Source: Aralia elata
Lineage: Eukaryota > Streptophyta > Magnoliopsida > Apiales > Araliaceae
Assembly: GCA_034770075.1 (NCBI GenBank)
Contig: JAVJAP010000214.1
Location: 1,922,001 to 1,986,000, forward strand
Direction: 5' to 3'
DNA: 64,000 bases
In this document: positions 9,915-21,712 of the stretch, in pieces
Position numbering within the stretch: position 1 is the first letter of the stretch
Layout: every line of letters starts with the position of its first letter
Program-made: the position numbers and the translations under genes
Notes under the pieces: model-generated
Told to the model about the DNA's origin: nothing
Databases searched by the model: none
Seen by the model: only the letters and a program-made list of their open reading frames with translations

Positions 9915-12722
9915 TGTGACACCCCCAAATTCGGGTACTTTATTTTCACAAGATTTGGTGCTCATTATCCGAATATACATCACGTCACATCTAACTACCC
10001 ATTCAATATAAATGAAACTTCTTAAATAAAGTAGAAATCTCTCATTAAAGGGTTACAACATCATTAGTAAATAAATCCCAGGTCATCTAACCTTAATAAA
10101 ACATCAAATACGGAAACATAATCAAGTCTATTGCATAAACATCAATAAAGCAAATACAACAAGTCTTCATCACTTTTTTGCTTTTCATTTGCCCTTCCTA
10201 GTGGACGGCTCGTCAACTCTTTTAACTTTAGCTGCAATGTTATTATGCAAGGGTGAGTAATGATTGCCCAGCAAGTACAACAACAACAATAATAATAACA
10301 TGCGAAATAATCAACGGATATTGAATAATCGAAGATTCAGCTTTTGAGTCAAGATTATAAGACAAGATTCAAAAGAACATCTGAGGGTCTTAAGACCACG
10401 AACTATGTCCCAGGTTATCAGTATTTCTACCTTTAACCTTTAACAGTCGTAAGACTATATGGACCATACTTCTCGTACTCAGGGGGATCAGCCCTTTGTA
10501 CCATGTATGTGTACAACATCTAAACGCTAACGCGTAAAATAATCCCCTTTAGAAGGGTTGTTCATCTCAGTTTGACAACAGAGTCCGCACCAAAGGAAGT
10601 TTGGTTTGGATTTACTTCAATAACGTTTCTAGAATTTAGAACGCTCATCAACTATAGACTAGTCAAATCAATAAGGGTTCGCTAGTCAATCAAGGTTCAC
10701 TAATCTAATATGAAAGGTATTTGAAAACAAGAGACTAAATCTCAAGGCAATACAATTGAATAAATTCTGTATAACTGAAGTATTACAAAGAGGAGATTAA
10801 AACATCTCATTTGAAACCATGAAATTGAATGAAATAGAATTAAGAACTTGTTCAAATAAGTAATAGCATTATGAAGCTTGCATGATAAAAGAATGAAGTT
10901 CAGGAACTTGCGTAATTAAAATCATGGTAATGTTAAGAAGCTTGCTTTCAACGAAATAAAAGATCAAGGGTAGAAAACTTGCCTCGTGCGTAGATTATAA
11001 ATTAAAATTCACGTTCTTTAATCAACCTATACAGTCGGTTTATAAAAGCAGTAACAATAATTAGTTACAGTATTATAAACATTTCAGGATTCATTGTCAT
11101 CCAACTTTCATTTTAATAACTCAATAGTTACCGGATAACCAATGGGACCCATCACAGTATCTTAATGTTCATTTCTTACATTAGTCTAAGCTTTAGATAT
11201 GTCTAAGATAACATAACATGATCTCAAAGAAAGAAGAAAATTTTTATTCTCTTCTTTTTACTCTTTTTTTCTTTTTCTTTTTTTTAATTCCCGCCGAGGC
11301 GAGAAAATCATTCACAAACTCTCGCCGGGGCGAGCCTTCGCCGGGGCGAGGAATTCCTTCACAAAACTCTCGCCGGGGCGAGCCTTCGCCGGGGCGAGAG
11401 ACGTAGTTCATTGAGCTCCTCGGGGCGAGAGACGTAGTTCATTGAGCTCGCCGGGGCGAGAATCACGAATTCCAGCTTCTGTAGTTCGCGAAGAACGCAG
11501 AAACAGGCCAAAAATTTTCAATTTTATTATTCTTACATAAAATTAAACATACTCAATTACTATAATTCATATAAAATTGTTACCCAAGCCTTCTAGCATG
11601 ATTCTAACAACTTAAATCACATAAACCATGAATCTAAGAATCAAATTTGAGGTTTTTTTTAATCATTTTTATCAGAGTTTCTTCAAATTTAATGAAATCA
11701 CACATAACAGGTTCATTGTAACATCAAATTAATCCATTTAACTTTCATTCTTTTTGTTTTTACGTACATAAACATAATTAGTCATCAATTTAACCAATTA
11801 ACATGCAAAACCAGTATCAATTTCATACATTTAAGTCATGCTCATAACTAACTACTCTGTAACTTTTCAGAACTTCAATTAAAACATGATTTCATGGATT
11901 TAATTACTCTAAATCACATATAAATCATATAAAACACATTTATGCATGTTTACAAACATCTAACATCAATTTATTAAAAATTTAGCCATAGAATTAACTT
12001 TACAGAAAAAAACAATGTACGTTTATGGAATAAAACTTGAAAGAACATGAATCAAAGTTGAATTTAAGGAGTTTACCTTGATTAGTAGTCTAGATTAAGC
12101 AACAATTGAACTAATTTCTTCTTCCCTTCTCTAAATCTCTCAAATCTCTCTCTTTTCTCTCTGTGTTAACTCTTAGAAACTAATGAACAATGATCGGTAT
12201 AATAATAATACGTGAAAGTTAAATGGCAGAACATGGTGTCAGTTAATAACTGGCACCAACTCCCACTAAGGCCTCGTTTAGCTACTCATTTATCCTCCCT
12301 TCTAGTTTATTTTAATAAATAGCTTATAATATAGTTTATGTCACATATTTAAATTAATTAAATAATCTCATTTAAATTAATTAAATAAAATAAAATAATC
12401 TTACATTAAATCACATAGTCACATAAATAAAAATTCTCCTTTATTAGTAATGACAAATTATTAAATCTCTAATTAATATTAAATTAATTAGAAATAACAT
12501 TATACTTATTTAAATAATGCATGTAATCAAATAAATTCAATTAAATACATACTTTGAATATAAAAAATCCTTCGCGTTAATTTAATTAATGTAACACATA
12601 TAATTAAATTATCTACCACAAATTCATCAATTAATCAATTAATTCAATAATCAAATCATCGAAAAATATTTATTTAATTCAATAAGTATTTAAATTAAAT
12701 TACAGAATTCTCGTTTGTCACA
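9915..12722 (-). repeat. 5' LTR of the Tekay-like element
   Basis: On the plus strand it begins TGTGACACCCCC next to the primer site and ends TGTCACA at 12716-12722, giving a 7-bp terminal inverted repeat and about 2.8 kb. Near 10,225-10,275 is the block (minus strand) CTGGGCAATCATTACTCACC followed by a TTGCAG-like end; similar blocks recur at about 53,360 and 60,430 in the other long gypsy LTRs. It includes a GC-rich hairpin minisatellite at 11,291-11,460. The partner LTR is outside the window, so the target duplication cannot be tested. Confidence 0.78.
11291..11460. repeat. GC-rich hairpin minisatellite in the LTR
   Basis: CTCGCCGGGGCGAG (stem CTCGCC/GGCGAG) occurs exactly at 11321-11334, 11369-11382 and 11447-11460, with degenerate copies between. 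Two copies of GAGACGTAGTTCATTGAGCT lie at about 11397 and 11429. This is a sharp GC island in an otherwise A/T-rich LTR. Confidence 0.85.
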
Positions 12723-12834
12723 TAACTAGAGGGCTATACAGACTCAAGTTTTCAAACAGACTAAGATGACAGTAAATCCGTTTCAGGGTATGTGTTAACC
12801 TTAAACGGTGGCGTAGTGAGTTGGAAAAGTTCCA
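12723..12834. other. Flanking DNA, unclassified
   Basis: About 110 bp between the gypsy LTR and the copia LTR scrap; nothing recognisable. Confidence 0.4.
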
Positions 12835-13252
12835 TCTTATCATGGATTAGGGTTATACACTCTTGCATTAGAATTGTGGAGAGTACTTATAATTTCTATA
12901 GAGATAGAAACTAGGGTTTTGCCAACACCCATCTTCTTGATCAAGTATTATTCCTTGGTGGATCACCTCTAGAGGCCAAACACTTAGGTGGCTAACGTTG
13001 ATCAAAGGAAGGTATTTAATCGGTGGAATTTAAGGAGAACGCGAAGGAATTGGAGTTGAACTTGTACTTGAGGAAGCTAGAATTCTACAAGGGTATAATT
13101 CTTATTCTCCGTCTCTTTCGTTTAATTAATAATTGTACACAAAGAAAGATCATGGTGATGGTTTGTATAAAAATTTTAAAATCTGATTTTATCGCGCTTC
13201 TGCTTTATTTATGTAATTTGATTGCATGTTCGCGTTATATACAAACTTAACA
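12835..13252 (+). repeat. Copia LTR fragment (3' part)
   Basis: About 418 bp closely match the 3' part of the copia LTR at 54,654-55,072, from TCTTATCAT to the terminal CTTAACA. The 5' half is missing and no primer site follows, so it is a truncated solo or recombinant LTR. Confidence 0.82.
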
Positions 13253-14049
13253 CTTACCATCCACCATGATTGTCCAAGGAGCCAAGTTGAAGGATTGGTA
13301 ATCACCACCAAACTGTACCAAAATTGACTAACTATGGGAAACCGACAACAAAAGAGCCTAGTATAAGAGAACTCACTAGGTGAGCCACCAGGTACCTCAT
13401 GTTGTCACCAAGTGCCTACCTCACACTCTCACAAGAAGTCAAGGAAGGATAGAAAGAATAAGCGTAAGTATAATAAGGCATGAAAAGCATCAAATGAGGA
13501 CAAAAAAGGGTAAAAGGGGGAGAGGGACCCCTTTGGTCACCCCCTAGAAGTTGCCCTTTAGGGGTGCTCCTCGAGAGGTGATCACCTATTCTCTATCTCA
13601 ATGTCTCATTTTCAACACTTAGTCAAAATCAAGCCACGGACTATGAAGAGTATACTACCCTTAAAAGGTCGCACCGTTGTTGGCTTAGTTGGCTAGGTTT
13701 CATACCTTGTCTCCACGAGTCCAAGAAGCCTCACCAAAGAGTTAGCCCCCATGAAGCTAAGTCCTCAATCACATTTAAATCCACAAGCATACACACTCAC
13801 AAACCTAACACAAGGGTTCTTCCACCATTGCATTAAGGTGTTTGCTTACTGTTGACGCCAGTATTTTTCCTGCCCTATAGTTTTGAAACATTGAAAGTAG
13901 GAGTATTTTGGAAAATTTGACTTATGTCAACGGGTTTTAAAATTTTGATTAATTAATGGGCCAATTAGACAGAGTCGCCAGTTGGTAATGGTTTAAATGG
14001 ATGCACTAACTTATCCGAGTTTTGAGATTTGATTAATTAAGATGGCCCA
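13253..14049. other. Unclassified repeat-like DNA
   Basis: No gene seen. The block TGTTGACGCC at about 13,853 followed by GACAGAGTCGCCAGTTGG at about 13,969 resembles phrases in some plant gypsy LTRs, so part of this is probably another LTR scrap. Confidence 0.35.
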
Positions 14050-15690
14050 TGTGTAACTCTGTGAAATTCAGATAGGCACACTTAGAAAGCGGGGTTGAAT
14101 AAATGTGGGAACAAATGATATCAAATTTTTAATTTAAATAATCTGTTAAAAACTTCATGTATAAGCATGTAGTATATTGTATTTATCAATTTAGCTTACT
14201 AGATTATAGATTTATTATTACTGGCAGAAAACTGTCTGATGATGCAATTTTGTAAATTAAATAAATTGTGTCAATAAAACCTGAGTTAAAATGGATAATT
14301 TTCTGATGATATAGATGTGTCAATATATTAAGAAAATGCTTAACAATTCAACTTGAGATATGCAATAGAAAACTAAAGAGAATCAAGCAATCACATGAAC
14401 ACACAAGAATTTTTACGTGGTTCGGCCCCCAACATCTATTCTAGTGGTCTAATCCACGTCCAATAACAACTTGTATTTGAAATCCTTTTATTAATTAATT
14501 TGATTTACAATTGAACCCTTTTACAAGACAAGTTTACAAAACCTTTGAGTACTTATACTCTGCGGGCACCTTTGCTCTCCGTGCACTATGCACCTTTAAG
14601 CACATATGCTTCCTTAAACTTGCTTGTAAAACCCCCTACTCCAAATCAGATTAGAAATAATAGACTAATCCCTTAGTTTATCAATTGATTTCAAAATATT
14701 TAAGTGATGACAACAATATAAACCATGATCAAAGTAATAACTATATCAAAATTCAAGGCTCAGGTAATATGTAATTATCAAAGAGGAATAACAGATATCA
14801 CCAGTAAAACTCAATGTTGAGAAGCTGAAAATAATTATATCTTGATCAAGTACAACAGCTCTTAGATTCTCTTCACAAATAAATTATAACCAGCCGTTTA
14901 AGAATGCTTGTGAAGAGAGATATTTTCAGTGTACTTGTTGTATTTTGCAAAGTATGGTTGATCCAATTATATAATGGAGAAAGAATATAGTCGTTATGAT
15001 CCAAATCCAATTAGGAAAGATTTAAGTCACTAACATATTTCTAACCCATTAATTTTGACCATATATCCGTTTGAATAAAACTTGGCCAACAAGAATATTA
15101 CATTAATGAGTCCAGCCAACATGATTAATTTAATTGATATAAAGATACGGAAATTAATTAGCTCAATCAATCAAGTAGATTATTGAAAGGCCAATCAGTT
15201 AAATAAATTATGGAAAGCTCATCAATTAAATAATGGAAAGCCCAATATTAGGATTTAAGATAAAGATTTTATTTAGAAAGATTAATCTATTCAAAATCTA
15301 TTTTCAAATCAACTCATCTAATTATGGGAAAGATTCAAGATCAGCTTTTCAAATTAACTCTCATTATTTAATATTTGATCCTTATTAATTTTGAAAGTTT
15401 AATTAATGGTTTCCATTGTTAATTAACTACTTCCATAAATATTTCTATAATCAATGCAGTGAAAATCCTAGAGCCATGAGTAATATATAATTAAAGTTAG
15501 GATCTTACATTGATTTCCTAGAAACTTAATTCCTATCTTCAATCCTTCATGTCTTCAATTCATATTGACTCAAGACTTTAAGGAATCTTTTGTTGTCTCA
15601 TCAAATCCTGAAATTGTATGAATAAACATTTAACTCAATTTCATGAAAGTCATCATGAAAACTCCTATTGGGAATATGATCAATTCAACA
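14050..15690 (-). repeat. SIRE-like copia 3' LTR
   Basis: On the minus strand it starts TGTTGAATTG at 15690, directly after a purine tract (CAAAAAGGAGGAGAA, 15705-15691), and ends near TTACACA at 14050. It includes the phrase ACACAAGAATTTTTACGTGG (about 14,400), common in this LTR group, and ATTCAACCCCGC near its end. The 14,050 edge is my best guess from TG..CA; the 15,690 edge is firmer. Confidence 0.6.
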
Positions 15691-16384
15691 TTCTCCTCCT
15701 TTTTGATGATAACAATTTAATAATTTTGGCTCCCCCTAAAACCATGCATATATTAAAATATTCTTGACATAATAAGATAAAAAGTTGTAAAGTTTATCAA
15801 GAAATATTCAATACAAAAGCAATTTAGTATCCCTGTCTCTATTTAAATCATGCAGGTAAATTAGTATCGATACAACTTCATGTATCAACTAGTTCAGCTT
15901 ATTGTATTCCTTTCTACAACTATCTTGACATTTTGTAACAGTTTAAATCCACATGTTTTCAACATGTTTTTCAATAACCTGTTTCACAATTAAATCAGGA
16001 AATCCAAATAAGTTATATCCATATAACATATAATTAAACATATCATAGTTTTTCTCTCCTTTTGTCATCAATCAAAAAGAAAGGGAGGAGAGTGAGAGAA
16101 ATCAGAGATAAATGGATCAACCTTAACAATTTTTAATTAATCCAACAGTTCAAATGGTTCATAAGCATCACCTTGTAAAGGATATATACCCGCAGTAGGA
16201 ATCATGGTCACTTTAAGCACTAATAGCGGCTAGCATATATGGGTCCAAATTTTTTTTCTAATAACTTAAGTAATTAAAAGATTTAAATTTAAGCACTTAC
16301 TTGATTTATTTTCTTTTCTTTTTTTTTTCTAAATTACTTGATTTATTTTCATAAAATCAGTTAATCACATATATTCAATTAAAC
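15691..16384 (-). other. 3' region of a SIRE-like copia element
   Basis: Purine tract (minus strand) then about 690 bp without coding sequence. It contains a second purine-rich stretch near 16,070-16,100. Confidence 0.5.
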
Positions 16385-16521
16385 AATCATACCTTGATAT
16401 TTAGATACCTCTACGTCAATACCTTTATCGGATGTGAGTTTAATTTACGTATTCATCGATGTAGCTTTTGATTTAGATTTCTCAAATGCAAATCTTTTGA
16501 GCAACTCTTTTATGTATTTGG
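16385..16521 (-). pseudogene. Copia RT fragment
   Basis: About 45 codons on the minus strand read KYIKELLKRFAFEKSKS, then a stop, then DKGIDVEVSKYQGMIV. This matches the segment just before RNase H in SIRE-like pol; the equivalent in the copy at 36,300 is KYIKDLLKKYGMKSA. It ends abruptly at the tandem array boundary at 16,522. Confidence 0.75.
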
Positions 16522-17599
16522 TGAGGCATTTGATTTGTTAGAAACTATGGCTGCCAACAATTACCAGTGGAATACTGCAAGGATGACACAATATAAGGTA
16601 GTCGGAGTGTTGGAAGTTGATGCAGTTACATCTCTCTTAGCTCAAATTGCCACACTAGCAAAGAAAATGGATGAAATGGGTGGAGTAAATAGGCATCAAG
16701 TGGTTGTAGTGTGCGAATTGTGTGCAGGATTCCACTCGACGGAACAATGTGCAATTAATCATGAGGCAGTTCAGTTTATAGGGAGTTACAACTGACAGCA
16801 GAATCAGAACAGTTATAATCCAGGGTGGAGGAGCCATCTTAATTTCTCGTGGAGCAATAATCAAGTTCAGAATCCAGCTCCAAGGTAAGCTTATCCATCG
16901 GGTTTCAGAATCAAGTAACTCCTCAAGCAGAAAAGCAGCCGAGCTTTGAGGAATCATTAGCAAAATTCATTGCATCTAGTGAGAAGAGAATGAGTGATCA
17001 TGAGCGGCTAATGAATCAAATGGATGTGAATGCGAAAAGGCAAGCAGCAGCAATTCGGAATCTTGAAAACCAGATAGGACAAATAACAAATTTGTTAAAT
17101 AGCAGACCACGGGGAGCTTTGCCGAGTAATATAGAAATTAACCCGAAGCATGATGGAAAAGAGCAATGCAAAGCAGTGATGCTGCGAAGTGGTAAACAGT
17201 TGAATGAGCAAAACACAGATAGTCTGAAAAAGGTGTTTTGAAAATGATGAAAAAGCCAAGGTAAACAAAGATGAAAAGAAGAAGGTGGAGGAAGAACCAA
17301 TGACATAAGAGAAGGCAGAAAAACCATCAGCAGTTATTCCAGCAGTACCATTTCCACAACGATTCCAAAAACAGAGACTAGATAAATAGTTTTTCAAGTT
17401 CCTTGAGGTGTTTAAGAAGTTACAGATCAACGTCCCGTTTGCAGAAGCATTGGAGCAGAAGCCTAGCTATGCGAAATTCATGAAGGATATTTTATCCAAA
17501 AAGAAGAAGTTAGCTGATTTTAAAACAGTGGCTTTAACCGAAGAGTGCAGTGCTATATTGCAAAAGAAGTTACCTCCGAAATTGAAAGATCCGGGTAGC
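16522..17599 (+). pseudogene. Athila/Tat-type gag-protease fragment, copy 1
   Basis: Begins inside gag at the equivalent of copy 2 position 22,131 (before LLETMAANNYQW). It keeps the knuckle CELCAGFHSTEQC (CX2CX3HX4C spacing, usual for Athila) and the linker, and runs to KLPPKLKDPGS just before the protease active site, where an LTR interrupts it. It has stops after SYN and near APR, a one-base shift near 16,900, and an extra T at about 17,237 that the other copies lack. Confidence 0.8.
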
Positions 17600-19144
17600 T
17601 GATGAGTGTGTTTTATACACACAAATTGGTTACGTTTAGCCTTGATAATTTGTAAGTCTTTAGCTATTTTCGTTTGGTTTTATGTGTTTTCATCTTATTA
17701 TTGTGTAATGTAGTTTTGTATTATTTTTATATGTTTTTGTATGCTTTTATGTGTTTTTACTTTGTTTTGTAGAAATTGAAATAAAGGCTCCTTGGATCGT
17801 TGTGTTTTTGGCTTGAATTTAGCATTCTAGCTGCTGGTTTCTCAATTTGACCCATGATGCAATCCGAATTTCTCATAACTCAAAGAACGAAAGTTGTAGA
17901 TCTTCATCTCAGCTTTTCATAACATCTTGAATCATCCAATTTGAAGTTTGTATGAGGGAGTTATGGTCATTTTACCATCGGATTTTGCATGAATTTTACG
18001 CAGCAGTTGCTTCGGGCTCAATTTTAGCCTTGCTACGGCCTGTATCTCTTCAAGCTCCAGTTATGAATCTTGTAGAGATACTTCTTAACTTTCCATACCC
18101 TACTTAATCGCCTTAATCCGAGTTCGGACGAAGAAGTTATGGTCATTTTACCAACAGACGTCAAAACTGATTTTGGCTACAGAAGCGAGCTCGTCGGGGC
18201 GAGCTCCCCAGGCCATTTTTGGCGTCGGGGCGAGCTCGTCGCGGGATACAGCAGGTTTTGTAATTTTTGGACCAAAAACTCGGGTCTAAGCTAGGGTTTT
18301 CATAGACCCATCTCTTAAAACACCAAGGGGGCAGCTGGAACTCATATTCTAACACCATCTAACACTTCTAACATCAATTCTAGAGAGAGGGAGGCTTCCA
18401 TAAACATCAAATTAAGAGCAAAAGTGCTGCAATTCAAGGAAAAATCAGCAAAGTTCAAGGAGCAAGAAGAGCAAGGAGTATCAAATCTTGAGAGAAAGCT
18501 AGAGAACAAGAATCAACCCATCAAGCAACCATTGAATATCTTCCTAAGGGGTTTTATCATTCTATCTCTAGTATTCTCTTCTTAATTTGTAATTCCATCA
18601 TGATGTATAGATCAAAGTTGATGTTTATTGTAATTTCCATGAACTAGAACTAATTTTCTAAGATTTCAATGGAACCCAATATATAGTTTGAATTGAATGC
18701 TCTCTCTTTGATGTTGGTTAATTATTTGTGATTGAATATCATAATTTGTGCTTTATATACTAATTACCTAGCTAGTAATTACCTTGGGAACTTATATGGA
18801 ATTGAGAGAGGAAGTATAGGTTGAGACTTTGTTATGATATCATGTGAAAATTAGATATTCCTATAGGTAATTTATGAAATTAAGTGACGTGTGTTTTATT
18901 TATTACCCTCATGAATGGATAATTTGATTGTATTTAGGATAGACATATACCTAAATTCCACATGTATCCATGTGAGAATCCATGCTTAATGATTTCTATT
19001 GCGAAAGTTAGTAATTGATGGAGTAGCTAATGAGGTTTTGTAACATACACCTTACTAATTGTTCTTGATATGAGAATCTTGCTAGTGTGTAGAATAGAGA
19101 TATATCTATACACCGTAATGGGGAATACGTATTTGGTTTCTTTT
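17600..19144 (+). repeat. LTR of a gypsy (Tat-like?) element, copy 1
   Basis: TGATGAGTGTGTTTTATACAC starts exactly where the protease frame is broken, after GATCCGGGTAGC. The body has no coding sequence. A GC-rich hairpin pair lies at 18,188-18,245. The right end is not a clean CA and no second GTAGC follows, so the LTR is probably cut by the SIRE LTR beginning near 19,145. Family assignment is uncertain. Confidence 0.5.
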
Positions 19145-20390
19145 TGATGTACTTGCTTAATCTGTAATCTTCAATCTGTCTGCCTTATGTAGATGCTTCT
19201 CAAAATCTTTCCGTTGAAAATGTGGTTGTTGCATCTAATCCTTTCGTTGAGATGTGTTGCTGATCTTAGGAATAGTTTATTCCTTGTTGACTGCAGTAGT
19301 GGGGTGAGTCAGCTTCCATTAGCTTGTACCAAGATAGTGGTAGAGATAGTGCTCTGAATATCTGCAGACTATAGTTGTTTGCTCCCCACTGACTTGTTTC
19401 TTGTTTAGTTCAATTTAGTATTCAGCAACTGTCTTGGGCAGGTCATTCTTCTGATCACTCATTATGGGTAACTTAGAATATTCAATTCAGATCTGGGTTG
19501 CTTGTCTGACGTGTTAACTCTACGATCTTGCTAGTCATAGTGTCATCAGTGTGATTGTAGAGTTGCTGCTCTACAATCGTTTGATGCTTGCAGACGTTCA
19601 CTGTGATCTTCACATTTTACTTTGACCACCTAAAGTAGCATCACTGCTTTGCCTTTATGTTATTCTTCAGAAGTGCTGATTTAATCTTTGAAACCTCTGG
19701 CAGAGACTACTCTACGATTATGTACTTGGTTGTAGACAGCCTTTGTGAATCGTAAAGTGACAGGCTATGAAGACTCTACGATCCTGAGAGTTAGTATAGT
19801 GATGTCGAGATAACTCTACGTCCTGCCGAGAGTGCTCTACGTTCTGCCGAAAGAACTCTACGTCCTGCCGAGAGAGCTCTACGTCCTTCCGATAGAACTC
19901 TACGATCTGTCGAGAGTGCTCTACGATCTGCCGAGAGTGCTCTACGATCTGCCGAGAGTGCTCTACGTTCTGCCGAGAGAATTCTACAATCTGCCGAGCT
20001 TCACTCTATGTTTGCCTGGCAAACTCTGTGATGGCATACTTTGACTCTGCGAAGTTGGCTGACTGCTCTACGATCCTTCACTGGATGTTTATGCAGAGTA
20101 GTACTCTACGATTGGTCTATTTCAGCACATGAGATCAACCTAACAAGTTTTGATCTTTTCTAAGTCCTTTGTACATCACCTTCAATAAAGGACTTTACAA
20201 TACTTATTATTACAAATATGCTTTGATCAAATAGATATTCAATACAGCTTAGATCATCCTAACATATTTGATCTTTTCTATTCTAAGTCCATGTACATAG
20301 GTATTTCATTAGGGACTTTACAATTCAGCTACTGATATACATATACATTAGTACCACAACATCAAATTTAAAGCCATGTGATTACTAACA
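19145..20390 (-). repeat. SIRE-like 3' LTR with 21-bp minisatellite, copy 1
   Basis: On the minus strand it starts TGTTAGTAATCAC at 20390, right after the purine tract CAAATAGGGGGAGAT, and ends near GTACATCA at 19145. It contains about nine degenerate 21-bp units of the type CTCTACGATCTGCCGAGAGTG at 19,811-20,000 and a perfect 10-bp hairpin at 19,553-19,578. The 70-codon open frame across the minisatellite is just repeat translation. Confidence 0.7.
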
Positions 20391-20707
20391 ATCTCCCCCT
20401 ATTTGATGTGTTGACATAAACCAATAGTTTTGAATCATATCATTAATTCTAATGCAAATGCTTATAAAAATAAACATGTCTTATAGTACAGTGAGCAACT
20501 GTATTTCTAGATAAAATCATGAGCTTTATTGATGATTATGTGAATATTACATTATATGGCAGTTTCATCAATAAAGAGAAAGAGAAAATTTCAAAAGTTT
20601 TTAAACCTTAGTTTCCTCCTTCCTCTTGCTCCTCTCTTGGCACTTGGAGGATTGGTCCTCTCATATGCAACTCTTCTTCTGTAGACTTCCCTGCCTTCTT
20701 AAGTCAT
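20391..20707 (-). other. SIRE 3' UTR and polypurine tract, copy 1
   Basis: Purine tract at 20,391-20,406 (minus strand AAATAGGGGGAGAT) and about 300 bp of non-coding DNA up to the stop of the 3' ORF. Equivalent stretches are at 26,001-26,316 and 31,602-31,916. Confidence 0.65.
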
Positions 20708-21711
20708 TCATTGGAATTCTTCAATCTGCTCCTGACTGAGGCCAGAAGAGGGCACATGACTTCCTCCTTCACCATAGAGGTGAGTCCCATGCAAGTGTCG
20801 ATTTAACACTGCAGGATTACCTGATGGTATGTGAACTCCTATTGAAGTTACATCAGGCATTCGTCTGTAGAATCTAGGGACTTCACTCCTTATGGGAATG
20901 GCATTTATGGGCTCTTCACTTGGAATTGATGACTCGGACTGCCTAGGCTGCCTTGGTTGCTCTTTTCCCCTGTTGCTGCTTGATTCTACTTTTTCTTTGC
21001 CTTTTATTTTCTCCCCCTTTATGTCAGGATCTAGATTTCGAACCTCTTGGGAGAGCTGTTGTAGACCCCGCACCAATTCTTGCATTTGAGACCGAGACTG
21101 AGTGTTGTCAGCTCTTTGTTCTACTAATTGAGCTTCAGTCTTTTCCCGTTGTTGGGGCATCAGAGCAAGAGCATTGTCAGTCCTTTCCATATGTTGGAGG
21201 GATAGGTGCTGAAAGTTATTGATGGAGGTGCTCAAATAAAAGAGTTTCTTAGTTACGAACTTGCTCTGGGCTATTTGAGACTCCTGAAGGGAAAGAACTG
21301 CAGATTTGTGATCAACAATTTCCTTTTGATAGAATCTATCCCTTTTGTCAATGTCGTTCATTAACTCTTTGATAATTTCTTTTAACCTTTTGGTTAATTC
21401 AGTACAAAGATTGTTGGAGTGAGCATTGGCAACATCAACAAGTTTGTTAAACCTTTTATGGAGGGTCAGAGAATTAGCTTCAAGATTCTCCTCCATATCT
21501 TTAGCCATACCAACTGTGAGATCAATCAATTTATCTGTTATGGGGATGAGTTTGACACGCTCAAGAATTTGCTTGATCTCTGGTGGAGATTCTTCCTTAT
21601 TGCTTTCTTGGAGATTTATCAAAGCAATCGCTAGGTCAAAGTATTCATTATGGGAGGAGGAAGGGATATCAGCAGGAATAGTTGGGGCATTTGTTTGAAG
21701 TGTGGGAGAAT
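20708..21711 (-). pseudogene. SIRE-like 3' ORF, C-terminal part, copy 1
   Basis: About 330 codons, open from the array junction to the stop at 20,708. The N-terminal two thirds is a long charged coiled coil (for example TKRLKEIIKELMNDIDK). The tail is Ser/Pro/Arg-rich and ends SSGLSQEQIEEFQ. From about 21,120 upward it differs from copies 2 and 3 at many positions, whereas below that it is nearly identical to them. No start of its own: the N-terminus was removed at the duplication join. Confidence 0.7.
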
Positions 21712-21712
21712 G

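Larger units (their letters stand above)
1..12722 (-). mobile_element. Tekay-like Ty3/gypsy chromovirus, partial and interrupted
   Basis: Read on the minus strand the order is 5' LTR (12722-9915), tRNA-Met-type primer site (9911-9900), a leader ORF (9635-8925), gag (8627-8169, then 1584-925), protease and RT (924-1). The rest of pol and the 3' LTR lie left of the window. The gag is split by the gag-protease element at 1585-8163; removing that insert and one copy of GGTAT makes the gag frame continuous. Assignment to the Tekay/Del group rests on the gag style, two CCHC knuckles, the iMet primer site and a roughly 2.8-kb LTR beginning and ending TGTGACA/TGTCACA. The chromodomain that would settle it is not in the window. 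Many in-frame stops make it a dead copy. Confidence 0.8.

Noticed and set aside
13023..13250. 75-codon ORF at the copia LTR scrap
   Set aside because: Falls in LTR sequence homologous to 54,840-55,072; no protein family resemblance.
19832..20044. 70-codon ORF of repeated LYVLPRELY-type units (also 25,448 and 31,049)
   Set aside because: It is the translation of the 21-bp LTR minisatellite; 21 is a multiple of 3, so any frame stays open.
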